Assembly (NCBI GenBank): GCA_027318585.1
Contig: DAHVOW010000018.1
Coordinates: 1-32,208 of the forward strand
Source: Methanobacteriaceae archaeon
GTDB taxonomy: Archaea > Methanobacteriota > Methanobacteria > Methanobacteriales > Methanobacteriaceae
Reading direction: 5' to 3'
DNA length: 32,208 nt
The notes beneath the pieces are model-generated. The model searched no databases and was not told the DNA's origin. It was given only the letters and a program-made list of their open reading frames with translations. Both the position numbers and the translations under genes were made by a program. Below are positions 31,185-32,208 of this stretch, in pieces; the first letter of the stretch is position 1; the number at the start of each line of letters is the position of its first letter.

Positions 31185-32208
31185 TTAATCGAGGGGGATA
31201 AGTGCCTCTGTCCACCATTCGGGTGGTTCTTCCTCCACTGGCGTGTAGATAACGCGTTGTTTCCCAGGGATTGGCGGATGTTGGTCGATTTGCTTTGCCT
31301 GACGGGTGACGATTGCTTCTTTTGTAATATTGAACACGGTCAGGTCCTGGGTCTGGACGAAGGGGCCGTCATATACACTGCCAAGTTCCTCGAAGATCAT
31401 GGGTATGATCTGAGGCGAAAGCAGTGTATGCCAGAGACCGGCTACACGGGGCTTTACCAGCCCGAAGACCTTGCCAGCGGCCTTAGGTGAGGTATGGGCA
31501 GCATTAATGGCAATGGTTGCCCGCTCGATGGAGAGACACGAAGCTGCCGCCAGCACTTTGGCGGGAGGGAAGCACTCGTGGATTAAAAGGTCGACACTGC
31601 CTTCGCAGGCTTGCACGAGAGGCCATGAAGGACGCGCATCACCGGAGAAACAAAACGAAAGACCAGCGTAATCAAGACGATAGCCTACTGCGCCGCTTAT
31701 GCAGTGGACGACCGGAAACGCTATGACTTTGACGCCGTTGGCCTCGTAGACGACCTGGGTCTGGTTGAAATCAAACTCGGAGGCCACTATCTGTTGGCTG
31801 TCCGGATTTATAGCTCCCTTATCGGCGGCGTTGTTCCAGGCCAGTGCTTCCTCAATGGATGCGCAGAAGTGCTTGGTGCCCAGGCGGGGCTCGGTACCAC
31901 TGGGCCCCCACACATAGACTGGCCCGTCGGCCCGTCCGACCTTGGACAAACAACCGCTGAGTGTTAACAGATCGCCCATGTGGTCGGCGTGCAGATGGGT
32001 GATGAAGACCTTGTTTAGAGCATTCACTGGCAGCTTCAGACTCGCGTAGTTCGCGACGGCACCGGATCCCAGGTCAAATATGAAGATGTCTCTTTCGGGG
32101 TTGCCTACTTCCACCAGGATACTGGCCGAGGCCTGGGCGCGTGTGGGCCAGGGATTGCCACTGCCAAGCACCGTCACACGTATCTCACCATCTTCAATCT
32201 CTTCTTCT
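31185..32208 (-). CDS. Metallo-beta-lactamase-fold hydrolase (RNase Z-like group), 5' end cut by window edge
   Basis: The frame is open to the right edge, about 341 codons inside the window, and the true start lies outside; GTG at 32175-32177 is internal to the conserved VTVLGSGNPWP strand. Zinc ligands are visible: HLHADH motif (H-x-H-x-D-H), a later His in FPVVHC, Asp in CFSGDARPS, and a C-terminal His in GLWHTL. The arrangement fits RNase Z/arylsulfatase-type MBL hydrolases; it recalls GntH-like enzymes annotated in bacteria, but substrate and reaction are unknown. The Pro-rich C-terminus (TPVEEEPPEWWTEALIPLD) is unusual. The sequence is visibly GC-richer than the AT-rich 5 kb before it, pointing to recent transfer, most likely from bacteria. 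Confidence 0.85.
   Translation of the reverse strand, partial: EEEIEDGEIRVTVLGSGNPWPTRAQASASILVEVGNPERDIFIFDLGSGAVANYASLKLPVNALNKVFITHLHADHMGDLLTLSGCLSKVGRADGPVYVWGPSGTEPRLGTKHFCASIEEALAWNNAADKGAINPDSQQIVASEFDFNQTQVVYEANGVKVIAFPVVHCISGAVGYRLDYAGLSFCFSGDARPSWPLVQACEGSVDLLIHECFPPAKVLAAASCLSIERATIAINAAHTSPKAAGKVFGLVKPRVAGLWHTLLSPQIIPMIFEELGSVYDGPFVQTQDLTVFNITKEAIVTRQAKQIDQHPPIPGKQRVIYTPVEEEPPEWWTEALIPLD

Noticed and set aside
1..32208. CRISPR arrays
   Set aside because: No series of regularly spaced repeats of 24-37 bases was found; the only direct repeats are short promoter-type pairs and the 143-base tandem duplication.

Overview
The window looks like chromosomal DNA of a pseudomurein-walled methanogen (order Methanobacteriales, probably Methanobacterium or a close relative). 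The signs are a secreted transglutaminase-fold enzyme with RLPNYV pseudomurein-binding repeats, archaeal TATA-type promoters without bacterial -35/-10 boxes, frequent GTG/TTG starts behind GGAGG-type ribosome sites, oligo-T terminators, lipoproteins and zinc-ribbon proteins of methanogen style, and a class II tRNA-Leu without encoded CCA. The genus is inferred; no marker gene for exact placement is present.

Layout. 1-1.2 kb: 3' part of a secreted C71-like pseudomurein peptidase (minus strand, runs off the left edge, apparent ATT start). 1.7-2.75 kb: YhaM-like OB-HD exonuclease and a 51-residue zinc finger, one operon. 2.9-5.1 kb: two convergent membrane proteins (DUF2142, DUF998) whose stop codons overlap. 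5.3-6.8 kb: two small zinc-ribbon proteins with possible operators or hairpins upstream, and an unrecognised conserved-looking protein. 6.96-13.2 kb: two convergent two-gene operons. One encodes an E2/CAT-fold acyltransferase and an AMP-forming acyl-CoA ligase; the other a rifampicin-phosphotransferase-shaped PEP-synthase homologue and a CrtC/AttH-like lipocalin-fold protein. Together they look like one uncharacterised acyl or small-molecule activation pathway. 13.3-15.6 kb: a decayed zinc-ribbon gene, a small conserved protein, tRNA-Leu(CAG), a TTG-initiated lipoprotein, DUF169 and a Rieske ferredoxin. 15.7-18.6 kb: two MFS exporters. 18.7-19.8 kb: hemerythrin-domain protein and GerW/YtfJ-family protein. 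20.1-25.5 kb: a sulfatase island (anaerobic sulfatase-maturing radical SAM enzyme, Cys-type arylsulfatase, SulP anion transporter broken by a single-base frameshift). 25.8-31.1 kb: a visibly AT-rich accessory stretch with a degenerate tyrosine recombinase, a four-PAS protein without a kinase module, a YjdF-like membrane protein, a sequon-rich lipoprotein, an Arg-rich SHOCT protein and a tandemly half-duplicated 52-residue membrane protein gene. 31.2 kb to the end: a visibly GC-richer metallo-beta-lactamase-fold hydrolase cut by the right edge, probably a recent import.

Best candidates for undescribed biology are the four-gene E2-like/acyl-CoA ligase/RPH-like/CrtC-like locus and the sulfatase-anSME-SulP module in a methanogen, whose sulfate physiology is normally minimal. 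The sequence also shows two frameshifted genes, a partial tandem duplication with mostly synonymous divergence, and several promoter-embedded repeats. All functional links between neighbours are inference from position and family knowledge.
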